From: an uncultured bacterium
Lineage (GTDB): Bacteria; Cyanobacteriota; Vampirovibrionia; Gastranaerophilales; Gastranaerophilaceae
Assembly: GCA_902791985.1 (NCBI GenBank)
Contig: CADAYD010000014.1
Coordinates: 1-64,000 of the forward strand
DNA: 64,000 nucleotides
Direction: 5' to 3'
Of the stretch, positions 28,649 to 36,541 are shown one piece after another. Numbering within the stretch: position 1 is the stretch's first letter; each line of letters opens with the position of its first letter. The notes beneath the pieces are model-generated. The model saw only the letters and a list, made by a program, of their open reading frames with translations, was not told the DNA's origin and made no database searches. Both the position numbers and the translations under genes were made by a program.

Positions 28649-28676
28649 AAGTCGATTGAATTCCAATCGGCTTTTT
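28649..28676 (+). terminator. Terminator of GPFA gene 2
   Basis: Stem AGTCGATTG with CAATCGGCT (one G-T pair), loop AATTC, then a T run. Confidence 0.88.
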
Positions 28677-28715
28677 GATTTTTGTCCTATTCTTATATGA
28701 TTATTTTTCCGATTC

Positions 28716-28744
28716 TTACAAAAACTCTATATTGATGTTACAAT
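28716..28744 (+). promoter_or_regulatory. Putative dnaG-rpoD promoter
   Basis: TTACAA (28716-28721), 17-bp spacer, TACAAT (28739-28744). The dnaG ATG follows 6 bases later, giving a leaderless or near-leaderless transcript. Confidence 0.5.
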
Positions 28745-28750
28745 TTTGGT

Positions 28751-30400
28751 ATGGCTGGAACGTGGGATGAATTAATTCAAGATATAAAAAGTCGCCTCGA
28801 TATTGTGGATGTTGTGTCACAGCAGGTTGTACTCAAAAAACGCGGAAATTCTTACTGGGGTTTGTGTCCGTTTCATAAGGATAAGAACCCGTCGTTTTGT
28901 GTTACCCCGTCAATGGGGATTTATAAGTGTTTTAGCTGTGGCGAGGGCGGTGATGCGATAAAATTTATCATGAAAACTAAAAACCAAGAATTTCGTGAAG
29001 TTATTGTAGAATTAGCAGAAAAATTCGGACTTGAGGTCCCTCATTCTCATAAATCAAATGGTTCTACCAGAGAGTTAAAAGAGCAAATGCTTAATGCGAC
29101 TGCAATTGCGGCTGAAATTTATCACGATTTCCTTTTGAGAAATAAATCAGATAATGCACAAATTGCGCTTGATTATCTTTCAAAACGCGGTATAGGTTCG
29201 GATATTATAAAAAAATTTCATCTGGGTGTTGCTTCAAAAAGTTATAGTACGCTTTATGATGAATTACGCAAAGACTTTTCTAACGATGTATTAGAAAAAG
29301 CAGGTTTGATATTAAAGAGTGAAAAGGGCGGGTATATAGACAGATTTCGCAGCCGCTTAATTATTCCTATTCGCAATGAGAATGGTGAATACGTTGCTTT
29401 CGGTGCAAGAGCACTTGAAAGCGGTCAAAGTCCGAAATATATTAATTCGTCTGATTCGCTTATTTATAACAAAAGTAAGATTTTATACGGTTTAGATACT
29501 GCAAAAGATGCCATAAAATCAGAAGATGCGGTAGTGTTAATGGAAGGGTATTTTGATGTAATATCATCGCAGGCTCATGGGATAGAAAATTGTGTTGCGT
29601 CTTGCGGAACGGCACTCACTCCGGATCATGTGCGTCTTTTATCGAGATATACCAAATCAAGACGAATTTATTTGTCATTTGATACTGATAGTGCAGGTCA
29701 AAAGGCAACCGTAAAAGGTGCTTCCGTTATAAAAGAAGTATTTGCGGGGTTAGGCAACATAAAACAATTTGATGAAAGTTATTTACCGATAAGTTCAAGT
29801 GCGGAGCGTTATGCTTGTGAAATTAGGGTTGTTGCGCCGCCTGAAGGTAAAGATCCTGATGAATTTGTGCGCTCTGTAGGGGCAGATGCATACAAAATGT
29901 ATATGGAAAAAGCACCACTATATATAGATTTTCAGATAAACAGTATCCTTAAGCAAAAAGATAATTACAAAACTCCGCAGGAAAAGGCTCAATTTATAAG
30001 TACTTTAATCCCTGTTTTGAGTGAAATTCAAAACAGAGTAATTCGTTCTGAATATGTTGAAATGGTTGCACAGGCTCTCGGGATAGAATCGTCTGTAATC
30101 AAGTCAGAACTGCGTTCTTATGATAATGCAAATATCCCTAAGATTGAGCGAATTGTTAAGAATGTAACAAAAAGTAATTCTGTATCTCAAAAAGCGCAAA
30201 AAATTTTATTGAGCAGTTTTCTAGTACCTGACAATCATTTTTCTTTTGAAAAACTAAGCGAAATGATGTCAGACGTTACATTCGATGATGAAATATTAAT
30301 AATTGTAAAATCTACAATTGACAAATTGATATGTACCGTAAATAATGTGAAAGAATTAATCGAACACTTATATACTGACCGTTTTACCCGAACTAATTGA
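28751..30400 (+). CDS. dnaG: DNA primase, apparently cut short by a frameshift
   Basis: A 549-residue reading frame. The CHC2 zinc finger is seen at CPFHKDKNPS (C39, H42) and KCFSCGEGG (about 60-65). The TOPRIM core includes VVLMEGYFDV (about 258) and YLSFDTDSAGQKA (about 308). It synthesises RNA primers at the replication fork and contacts DnaB through its C-terminus. Removing one T from the TTTT run at 30382-30385 joins this frame to an open frame through 30614, giving about 621 residues, a normal DnaG length. So the C-terminus is either interrupted by a real mutation, a sequence error, or recoding. rpoD follows directly, as in the classical dnaG-rpoD operon. Confidence 0.93.
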   Translation: MAGTWDELIQDIKSRLDIVDVVSQQVVLKKRGNSYWGLCPFHKDKNPSFCVTPSMGIYKCFSCGEGGDAIKFIMKTKNQEFREVIVELAEKFGLEVPHSHKSNGSTRELKEQMLNATAIAAEIYHDFLLRNKSDNAQIALDYLSKRGIGSDIIKKFHLGVASKSYSTLYDELRKDFSNDVLEKAGLILKSEKGGYIDRFRSRLIIPIRNENGEYVAFGARALESGQSPKYINSSDSLIYNKSKILYGLDTAKDAIKSEDAVVLMEGYFDVISSQAHGIENCVASCGTALTPDHVRLLSRYTKSRRIYLSFDTDSAGQKATVKGASVIKEVFAGLGNIKQFDESYLPISSSAERYACEIRVVAPPEGKDPDEFVRSVGADAYKMYMEKAPLYIDFQINSILKQKDNYKTPQEKAQFISTLIPVLSEIQNRVIRSEYVEMVAQALGIESSVIKSELRSYDNANIPKIERIVKNVTKSNSVSQKAQKILLSSFLVPDNHFSFEKLSEMMSDVTFDDEILIIVKSTIDKLICTVNNVKELIEHLYTDRFTRTN

Positions 30401-30617
30401 GCATGCCCAAGCTTACAAAGGTTTGGATAAAGAGGAATTCAGAAATACGATAAATGAAACTATTGCAAAAATTAATCAGTGTAAGCACGTCGAGGAAGTA
30501 GAACACATTAAAAAAATCTATAAAGGGATTGATGATGATGATCCCGAGGCTCTTAAAATTCAAATTCAATTAAGGGACAAGATTAAGAATAAAAGACAAA
30601 AATCGGAGATGAATTAG
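30384..30617 (+). pseudogene. dnaG: Displaced C-terminal part of DnaG in the neighbouring frame
   Basis: Seventy-seven codons beginning LPELIEHAQAYKGLDKEE and ending KNKRQKSEMN, in the frame shifted by one base from dnaG. The segment is open back to 30360 and ends immediately before the rpoD ATG. A TTG at 30423 could start a separate 64-residue protein but lacks a ribosome site. The helical, charged character suits a DnaG C-terminal helicase-binding tail. I read this as the tail of dnaG rather than an independent gene. Confidence 0.65.
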
Positions 30618-31709
30618 ATGACAAGAAAAAGACAAGGTAGTTCTTCAGTTGTAAGTATTGAGGAAGATGACGCATTAGATTTAAGAGGTTTAGGCGAAGA
30701 TGATTCGCTTGATAGTGATGCTATTAATTATATCAATGTTGATATTTCAACTGATAATATTGAAGATATTGTTACTTCAAAAATGGGAGATAAAGTTTCA
30801 TCAGATGATATTTATATGATGCATACTTCTGATGAACCCGATCCTCGTGATTTAGAAGTTCCTAAGAGTGTAGCAATTGACGACCCTGTTCGCTTATATT
30901 TGCGCGAAATCGGACGTATTAAATTGTTATCTGCAAATGATGAAATTGCGCTTGCAAGACAGATTTTAGAAGGCGGTACTCAAGGTGCTATAGCGAAAAG
31001 AAAACTTGTTCAAGCCAATTTAAGACTTGTTGTCAGTATTGCAAAAAAATATATAGGTCGTGGTATGTTGTTCTTGGATCTTATTCAAGAAGGCAATTTA
31101 GGTTTAATTCGTGCAGCTGAAAAATTTGATCATGAAAGAGGTTTCAAATTTTCTACATATGCGACATGGTGGATTCGACAAGCCATTACTCGTGCTATTG
31201 CTGATCAGGCAAGAACAATCAGAATTCCGGTTCACATGGTTGAAACAATTAATAAGTTGAAAAAAGTTACAAGAAAACTTGCCCAAGAACTTTCAAGGAA
31301 ACCGACCGAGGATGAACTTGCAGCAGAAATGAATGTTTCAATTTCAAAACTTCGAGAAATTATCAAGATTGCACAAGAACCTTTGTCGCTTGAAACCCCG
31401 ATTGGGAAGGAAGAAGATTCTCGTTTGGGTGATTTTATTGAAGACAGGGAAGCAGATGCACCGGTAAAAATGGTTGCATCAGAACTTTTGAAAGAAGATT
31501 TGGCTGAAGTTCTATGTACGTTATCTCCAAGAGAACGTGATGTTTTGAGATTACGTTTCGGGATGGATGATGGCAGACAAAGAACACTTGAAGAAGTCGG
31601 TCAGTTGTTCGGAGTTACAAGAGAACGTATCAGACAGATTGAAGCAAAGGCGCTTCGTAAACTTCGTCATCCGAACAGAAAGAAAAAATTGGAAGAATAT
31701 GTTGAATAA
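30618..31709 (+). CDS. rpoD: Primary sigma factor RpoD/SigA
   Basis: A 363-residue group 1 sigma factor. Region 1.2 ([17 protein letters not shown], about 90), region 2 with the -10 helix ([20 protein letters not shown], about 175-195), region 3, and region 4.2 ([20 protein letters not shown], about 325-345) are all intact. Region 1.1 is reduced to a short acidic N-terminus (about 80 residues, rich in Asp/Glu). It directs RNA polymerase to housekeeping promoters. The ATG abuts the stop of the dnaG tail, indicating a shared operon. Confidence 0.98.
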   Translation: MTRKRQGSSSVVSIEEDDALDLRGLGEDDSLDSDAINYINVDISTDNIEDIVTSKMGDKVSSDDIYMMHTSDEPDPRDLEVPKSVAIDDPVRLYLREIGRIKLLSANDEIALARQILEGGTQGAIAKRKLVQANLRLVVSIAKKYIGRGMLFLDLIQEGNLGLIRAAEKFDHERGFKFSTYATWWIRQAITRAIADQARTIRIPVHMVETINKLKKVTRKLAQELSRKPTEDELAAEMNVSISKLREIIKIAQEPLSLETPIGKEEDSRLGDFIEDREADAPVKMVASELLKEDLAEVLCTLSPRERDVLRLRFGMDDGRQRTLEEVGQLFGVTRERIRQIEAKALRKLRHPNRKKKLEEYVE

Positions 31710-31743
31710 AAAAATCCCCTCAATATATTGAGGGGATTTTTTT
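31708..31743. terminator. Terminator after rpoD
   Basis: A long perfect palindrome (AAAATCCCCTCAATA with TATTGAGGGGATTTT) flanked by A and T runs. It can serve both rpoD and the convergent gene at 31760. Confidence 0.95.
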
Positions 31744-31759
31744 AGGTTAAATTTTTAAA

Positions 31760-32395
31760 TTAAACCATTGTCAATTCGCCAAATTTTACATTGTAAACGG
31801 TTTCGCCAAGAATAGTTGATTTAATTTCTCTCAAATCCTGCTGCATCAATCTGCGTGGTGAACCATCTTCCATTGAATGATTTCTCAATAAGTACGACGG
31901 ATGGAAAATAGCCATAGCTTTGTAAGTTTTGCCATTTATTGTTACATCAAACCATTTACCTCTAACTTTTGAAATTTGTACTTTTTTATCATCATAGAAT
32001 GATTTTAATGAAGTTGCTCCGCAAAAAATAATTGCTTTTGGATTCATTATATCTATTTGTGCTGTCAAAAATCTTTCACATAATGATTTTTCAACGTCTG
32101 TTGGAACTCTGTTTTCCGGTGGACGACATTTTACTGTATTTATTATATACAAATCATCTTGTCTAGAAATACCGGCATCAGTTAAAAATTCATCAAGCAA
32201 TTTCCCTGCTCTCCCGACAAACGGTGTACCGGTTTCGTCTTCTGTTTCGCCGGGTGCTTCACCAATAAAAACTATTTTTGCTGTTTCCGGATTGCCATCT
32301 GAAAATACTATATTTTTTCTTGTATTGCTTAATACGCATTCATGGCAATTTTCACATTTTTCTCTTACTATCTCCAGACATTCTTTTTTAATCAT
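31760..32395 (-). CDS. Family 4 uracil-DNA glycosylase (Fe-S)
   Basis: A 211-residue UdgA-type enzyme. Fe-S cysteines appear at CENCHEC (about 14-20, giving the C-x2-C pair) and at KCRPP...CERF (about 90-106). The uracil pocket motif is GEAPGETEDETGTPFVGRAG (about 47-66), and the leucine-loop His motif is AIFHPSYLLR. It removes uracil arising from cytosine deamination. Family 4 enzymes are typical of Archaea and several anaerobic or thermophilic bacteria. AGGAGAG ribosome site. Monocistronic. Confidence 0.95.
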   Translation of the reverse strand: MIKKECLEIVREKCENCHECVLSNTRKNIVFSDGNPETAKIVFIGEAPGETEDETGTPFVGRAGKLLDEFLTDAGISRQDDLYIINTVKCRPPENRVPTDVEKSLCERFLTAQIDIMNPKAIIFCGATSLKSFYDDKKVQISKVRGKWFDVTINGKTYKAMAIFHPSYLLRNHSMEDGSPRRLMQQDLREIKSTILGETVYNVKFGELTMV

Positions 32396-32471
32396 CTATT
32401 CTCTCCTCTTTGTATAAGTCATTAAGATTCTAATTTTTTAATTGTGTGATAGCATTGGTAATTACTATTCA

Positions 32472-33935
32472 CTATTCATTTTCACTATTCGCCTTAAATA
32501 TCCCGACGCCATATTTTTTACAATACCTGCAAAGTTCTTTCATTATTATATCAGATAATAAAAATACTGCAATTAAATTTGGTACTGCTAAAAATAGCGT
32601 AAAACCGTCAGATAGTCCGACAACGCTTTTAAGGTTCATAGCCGAACCTATGACTATAAATATACAATATATTATCTGAAAAGTTCTTGTTTTTATTTTT
32701 GAATCTCCGAACAAAAATGTCCAACTCTTGACCCCGTAGTATGAACCGCAAAGCATCGTTGATAATACAAAAAATGCAGCCATAATTGTCAAAATTATCG
32801 GAAAATATGTCCAAACACTTTCAAATGCGTGAGAAGTCAATTCTATTCCGGCTGCTGTTCCCAAATAATCTTTATAGGCTCCTGTTACAACAATTATAAA
32901 TGCAGTAGCGGAACCGACAATAACTGTATCTACAAATGGTTGTAACATAGCAATAAATGCCTGCGCAACCGGTTTACTTGTTTTAACCGCTGAAAATGCA
33001 ATTGGTGCAGTGCCCAATCCGGCTTCGTTTGCAAACATTGCACGCCTAAATCCCCATAACATACAACCAAAAACACCACCCCCGACAAGAGCCTGAGGTT
33101 TAAATGCTTCGGTTAATATAAGTGATATAGTGTGAGGAACATTTTTTATGTTGAGTATGCAAATTAAAAATGCACTTAAAACATACAAACTACACATCAA
33201 AGGGGTAACTTTTGATGTGAATTTTCCTATCGACTTAATTCCGCCGATAATGGTTATATAGGTAATAATTGCAACAATTAAACCAAATAACCATCTGCAA
33301 TCAGTGAATAATCCTGTTACATTAGATATTTGGGTTGTAATTGCGTTTATTTGAAACAAATTCCAGCCGCCAATCATTGCAAATATGCAGCAAATGGCAT
33401 ATATTTTAGCAAGGTGCGGAGTAAAAGGCTTTATCCATTTAGCGCGCAGCCCGTTTATTATATAATACATCGGACCGCCGGATGAGGTTCCGTCTTTATT
33501 TATTTGTCTGAATTTTATTCCCAAAAGAACTTCCGAAAATTTTAACGCCATTGAAAAAATTCCTGCCGTAATCATCCAGAAAATAACCCCCGGACCGCCG
33601 ATTGATACCGCCAAAGCCGAACCAACAATATTTCCCATTCCTGCGGAAGCACTAATTGTTGCTGTCAAAGCTTGAAACGATGACACTTCGCCTTTGCGTT
33701 TTTTCTTTATGATATCTTGGTGTTTGTATTTTTGAGTTAATAAATCAAGTGCATGACGAAATCCCCAAAAACCGATAAATTTAGTTCTTATGGAAAAATA
33801 CAATGCTGCAATAATTAACAGAGCAATTAAAAATTCTACGCGAACCCCTTGGATTGTAACGTGTGAAAAAATTATCCCTGAAATTTTGTTGGCTATAGGG
33901 GATAAAATACTGTCAATTCGGCTATCTAAATTCAT
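32472..33935 (-). CDS. Sodium:alanine/glycine symporter (AGCS family)
   Basis: A 487-residue protein of AlsT/DagA type with about 11 membrane helices. Family landmarks are SASAGMGNIVGSALAVSIGG (about 92-112), GTSSGGPMYYII (about 150) and ANEAGLGTAPIAFSA (about 300-315). It imports alanine or glycine with sodium. The upstream strand shows TATTAT within about 13 bases of the ATG and no ribosome site, so a very short leader is likely. It is transcribed divergently from the secreted protein gene at 34043. Confidence 0.95.
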   Translation of the reverse strand: MNLDSRIDSILSPIANKISGIIFSHVTIQGVRVEFLIALLIIAALYFSIRTKFIGFWGFRHALDLLTQKYKHQDIIKKKRKGEVSSFQALTATISASAGMGNIVGSALAVSIGGPGVIFWMITAGIFSMALKFSEVLLGIKFRQINKDGTSSGGPMYYIINGLRAKWIKPFTPHLAKIYAICCIFAMIGGWNLFQINAITTQISNVTGLFTDCRWLFGLIVAIITYITIIGGIKSIGKFTSKVTPLMCSLYVLSAFLICILNIKNVPHTISLILTEAFKPQALVGGGVFGCMLWGFRRAMFANEAGLGTAPIAFSAVKTSKPVAQAFIAMLQPFVDTVIVGSATAFIIVVTGAYKDYLGTAAGIELTSHAFESVWTYFPIILTIMAAFFVLSTMLCGSYYGVKSWTFLFGDSKIKTRTFQIIYCIFIVIGSAMNLKSVVGLSDGFTLFLAVPNLIAVFLLSDIIMKELCRYCKKYGVGIFKANSENE

Positions 33936-33989
33936 ATAGTTATAATAGCACGAACATGAAAAATCCCTACTTTATTCTATAAAAAATAG

Positions 33990-34017
33990 TTGACATATTT
34001 CGCAAAAAAAATATAAT
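33990..34017 (+). promoter_or_regulatory. Consensus promoter for the gene at 34043
   Basis: TTGACA (33990-33995), 16-bp spacer, perfect TATAAT (34012-34017). Transcription should start near 34023-34025, which excludes the ATGs at 34019 and 34022 as starts. Confidence 0.8.
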
Positions 34018-34042
34018 AATGATGTTCAAAACGGGTGATTGT

Positions 34043-34480
34043 ATGAATAAAAAAATTTTTCTGCTATTTGTGATGGTGTTTTTATTCGGAGGTGGTTTTG
34101 CTTTTGCGGAGGGTACGCAGCATAGATTTGTCATACCTAAGTTTGGAGAATTTTATTGCCCTCCAAAAGGTCATTACGGGACCCAAATAAGCAGTGATGA
34201 TGTTTTTGATGCTGCAGAAGATTGTAATGCGTGGAAATCAGACTTTTGGTCGGATACAAGGCCGGAAGCGTATACTGATTGTTTGAAAAGGGAAAAAAGA
34301 TTTGCTATGCGATATCAATTGGGTATTTGTGCTCCGGTTTACAGAAAGACTCATAATGTAGGTAAATCAGGATGTTTATTTGAATTTGTTCCTAAATATA
34401 ATAAAGTTGTAAGGTATTCATGTTTCGGACCTAATCCCGACGATGCAATTAAATCAATTAAACAAAAATATGAAAAATAA
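34043..34480 (+). CDS. Small secreted cysteine-containing protein
   Basis: About 145 residues. The start at 34043 (MNKKIFLLFVMVFLFGGGFA) gives a good signal peptide, has GGGTG nearby, and lies after the predicted transcription start. The mature protein contains about six cysteines (for example FYCPPKG, EDCNAW, YTDCLKR, GICAPVY, GCLFE, SCFGPN), suggesting disulfides in an oxidising envelope compartment. No family recognised. Confidence 0.7.
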   Translation: MNKKIFLLFVMVFLFGGGFAFAEGTQHRFVIPKFGEFYCPPKGHYGTQISSDDVFDAAEDCNAWKSDFWSDTRPEAYTDCLKREKRFAMRYQLGICAPVYRKTHNVGKSGCLFEFVPKYNKVVRYSCFGPNPDDAIKSIKQKYEK

Positions 34481-34504
34481 AGATTTAATAACTCTATTAT
34501 CTTG

Positions 34505-34533
34505 TTGACATCTTATAAAGTATAGACTAACAT
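34505..34533 (+). promoter_or_regulatory. Promoter of the GT8 gene, leaderless arrangement
   Basis: Perfect TTGACA (34505-34510), 17-bp spacer, TAACAT (34528-34533). The ATG at 34541 is 7 bases after the -10, where transcription should start; no ribosome site is possible. Confidence 0.7.
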
Positions 34534-34540
34534 TGTTGGT

Positions 34541-35482
34541 ATGGTAGATAGAGCTTTTAAAGATAATTCTGTTAATGTTGTTTTTTGTGCCGGTAATAAT
34601 TATCTGAAATATACTGCCGTTGCACTAATGTCACTTATTGAAAACAGTGATAAGAACAGAAATTACGATATTGTAATTCTTGAAACAAATAACGAGGAAA
34701 ATGCTAAAGATTTAATATCTGATATGGTTAAGGATTGCAAAAATTTTTCTGTAAGATTTTTTAATATAAGTGAATATTTTGATAAATATCGTAGTGAAAA
34801 TATGGTTTCACATCATTATTATTCAAAAGAAATATTTATGCGTATATTTATTCCGGATATTTTGACAAATTATGACAAAGTAATATATTTGGATAGCGAC
34901 ATTATTGTTACTACTGATATAGGTAAATTATTCGATATGGATTTGGAGGGTAACTATCTGGGAGCAGTAAGGGATTTCAATTCCATAACAAATATGCAGT
35001 ATATGCCGGAAATGCGCAGTTATTTTAAAGAATTTCTCGGGATAGAAAAAATGGGATTATACTTCAATTCCGGCGTATTATTGATGGATTTGAATTTGTT
35101 AAGAGAGATAAAACTTGTTCAAAAATCAATGGAGCTTTTGAAACGATTTGACAGTTTGAAATACCCCGATCAGGATATTTTGAATATAATTTGTACGGAT
35201 AATCATTTATTGATTGACGGCAGTTGGAATTTTACTTTTGCAATAAATGCTATATTAGTTCAAAACAGTGCGCTTCGGGATTTCGCACTGGATTGGTGCA
35301 AAGGTCTGATTACTCCAAATATAATACACTATATTACTGAATTTAAACCATGGAATACCCCGATGTCATACAGTGATGTATGGTGGATATACGCTGCAAA
35401 AACACCTTTCTTTGAAAAATTGAAAGAAGAATTTAATATTGCACTTGCAAGCGGACATTATGGAAATATTTTAAATGTCTAG
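34541..35482 (+). CDS. Family 8 glycosyltransferase
   Basis: A 313-residue GT8 enzyme of the LgtC/glycogenin-like retaining galactosyl- or glucosyltransferase type. The DXD metal site is in VIYLDSDIIVTTDIGKLF (about 113-130). The acceptor-side motifs YFNSGVLLMDLNLLRE (about 172-187) and PDQDILNII are typical. The C-terminus has HYITEFKPW, matching the usual HF.GxxKPW-type motif. It probably adds hexoses to lipopolysaccharide or surface glycan. No membrane segment. Single gene with a promoter that places the start codon at the 5' end of the RNA. Confidence 0.92.
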   Translation: MVDRAFKDNSVNVVFCAGNNYLKYTAVALMSLIENSDKNRNYDIVILETNNEENAKDLISDMVKDCKNFSVRFFNISEYFDKYRSENMVSHHYYSKEIFMRIFIPDILTNYDKVIYLDSDIIVTTDIGKLFDMDLEGNYLGAVRDFNSITNMQYMPEMRSYFKEFLGIEKMGLYFNSGVLLMDLNLLREIKLVQKSMELLKRFDSLKYPDQDILNIICTDNHLLIDGSWNFTFAINAILVQNSALRDFALDWCKGLITPNIIHYITEFKPWNTPMSYSDVWWIYAAKTPFFEKLKEEFNIALASGHYGNILNV

Positions 35483-35499
35483 CATTGTATAAGGTAATT

Positions 35500-36375
35500 T
35501 TATTTTTGAAAAACAAAAATGTATTCGTGGTTAAATATCGAAAATCCTCCGGCCAAAGCACGGTAGCGCCAAAGATTTGCAGTTCGTCCTTTTGCACGTT
35601 CGTTACCTTGAATATCTTTAACGATTGTTGATTTTAATTTGAACCCGATTTTTCTCATACGATTCATACATTCAAAACCAAGCGGTTGCACTTCGGAATT
35701 TTTATAGCTGTCGCCGATAATCAGGCATGCAAAACGTCCTTTTTCAAGTAAATCATAACCGTTTTGCGCAACTTTTTCAAACATATCATAAAATTGTTCT
35801 GTTGATTCGCAATTAGATAAGTCTTCTTTCTTATCCGAAAACTTAATAATATCATCATAAGGCGGATGAAGCATCAAAAATTGTGCGTTTTTTTCACCCA
35901 TAATTTCTAGCCTTGCTTTAACTTTTTCAACGGCATCTGCACTTGTTGAATCAGAACAAACAAGGTTTACATCAGTTACAAGTTGTTTTGGGGTGAATTT
36001 TTGAGAAACACTATCAACCAAATCTTGTTTAAGTTCTACCCCGATACAGCGTCTGTTCATATTGACGGCTTCAATACCTGAGGTTCCTGAACCAAAAAAC
36101 ATATCCAGAACTACATCACCTTTTTTTGTGTAACGTTCATACATTTGCTGCGCAATTTGTGGGATATAGTTGCCGTGATAGTCGTTTGAGTGACCGTGTT
36201 CTTTTAGTCGTGATGGAAATAGCCAGAGCGAATTTGTAATAATATGCGCATAATCTTTCCATTTGTTCAAATTGATATCACTATATTTTGTGGTTTTGAT
36301 ATCAGGTTTTTGGACAACACGAAGATCTGCCTTCTTCTTAGGTTTTAATTTTACGTTATTTAAAATTCTTGCCAA
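35500..36375 (-). CDS. Orphan DNA methyltransferase (N6-adenine/N4-cytosine type)
   Basis: About 291 residues. The SAM-binding motif I is VVLDMFFGSGTSGIEA with GVEL following (about 88-110). The catalytic motif IV is read as LHPPYDDI (about 172), with His where Asp, Asn or Ser usually stands. The TTG at 36375 is preferred as start because GGGAGGAG stands 6 bases before it; an ATG at 36399 lies upstream of that site. The final HEYIFVF is common in such enzymes. No restriction endonuclease is next to it, so it may act in regulation or protection. Confidence 0.82.
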   Translation of the reverse strand: MARILNNVKLKPKKKADLRVVQKPDIKTTKYSDINLNKWKDYAHIITNSLWLFPSRLKEHGHSNDYHGNYIPQIAQQMYERYTKKGDVVLDMFFGSGTSGIEAVNMNRRCIGVELKQDLVDSVSQKFTPKQLVTDVNLVCSDSTSADAVEKVKARLEIMGEKNAQFLMLHPPYDDIIKFSDKKEDLSNCESTEQFYDMFEKVAQNGYDLLEKGRFACLIIGDSYKNSEVQPLGFECMNRMRKIGFKLKSTIVKDIQGNERAKGRTANLWRYRALAGGFSIFNHEYIFVFQK

Positions 36376-36541
36376 AATTCTCTCCTCCCATCTAACCATT
36401 TAATCTTATAAGACCATCATGAATTTGTAATCAAACATTTATATGATTTTGTGCTATTATTTGAGTAGATAAAGGGATTGATTTAATTAAAAACTTTTTT
36501 CTTATAAGGGTGAAATGTTTTAAACACCAAGGGGGTTGTGT

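Noticed and set aside
30423-30617. An independent 64-residue gene between dnaG and rpoD
   Set aside because: The only start is a TTG without ribosome site, and the frame reads back into dnaG with a single-base shift, so a DnaG tail fits better.
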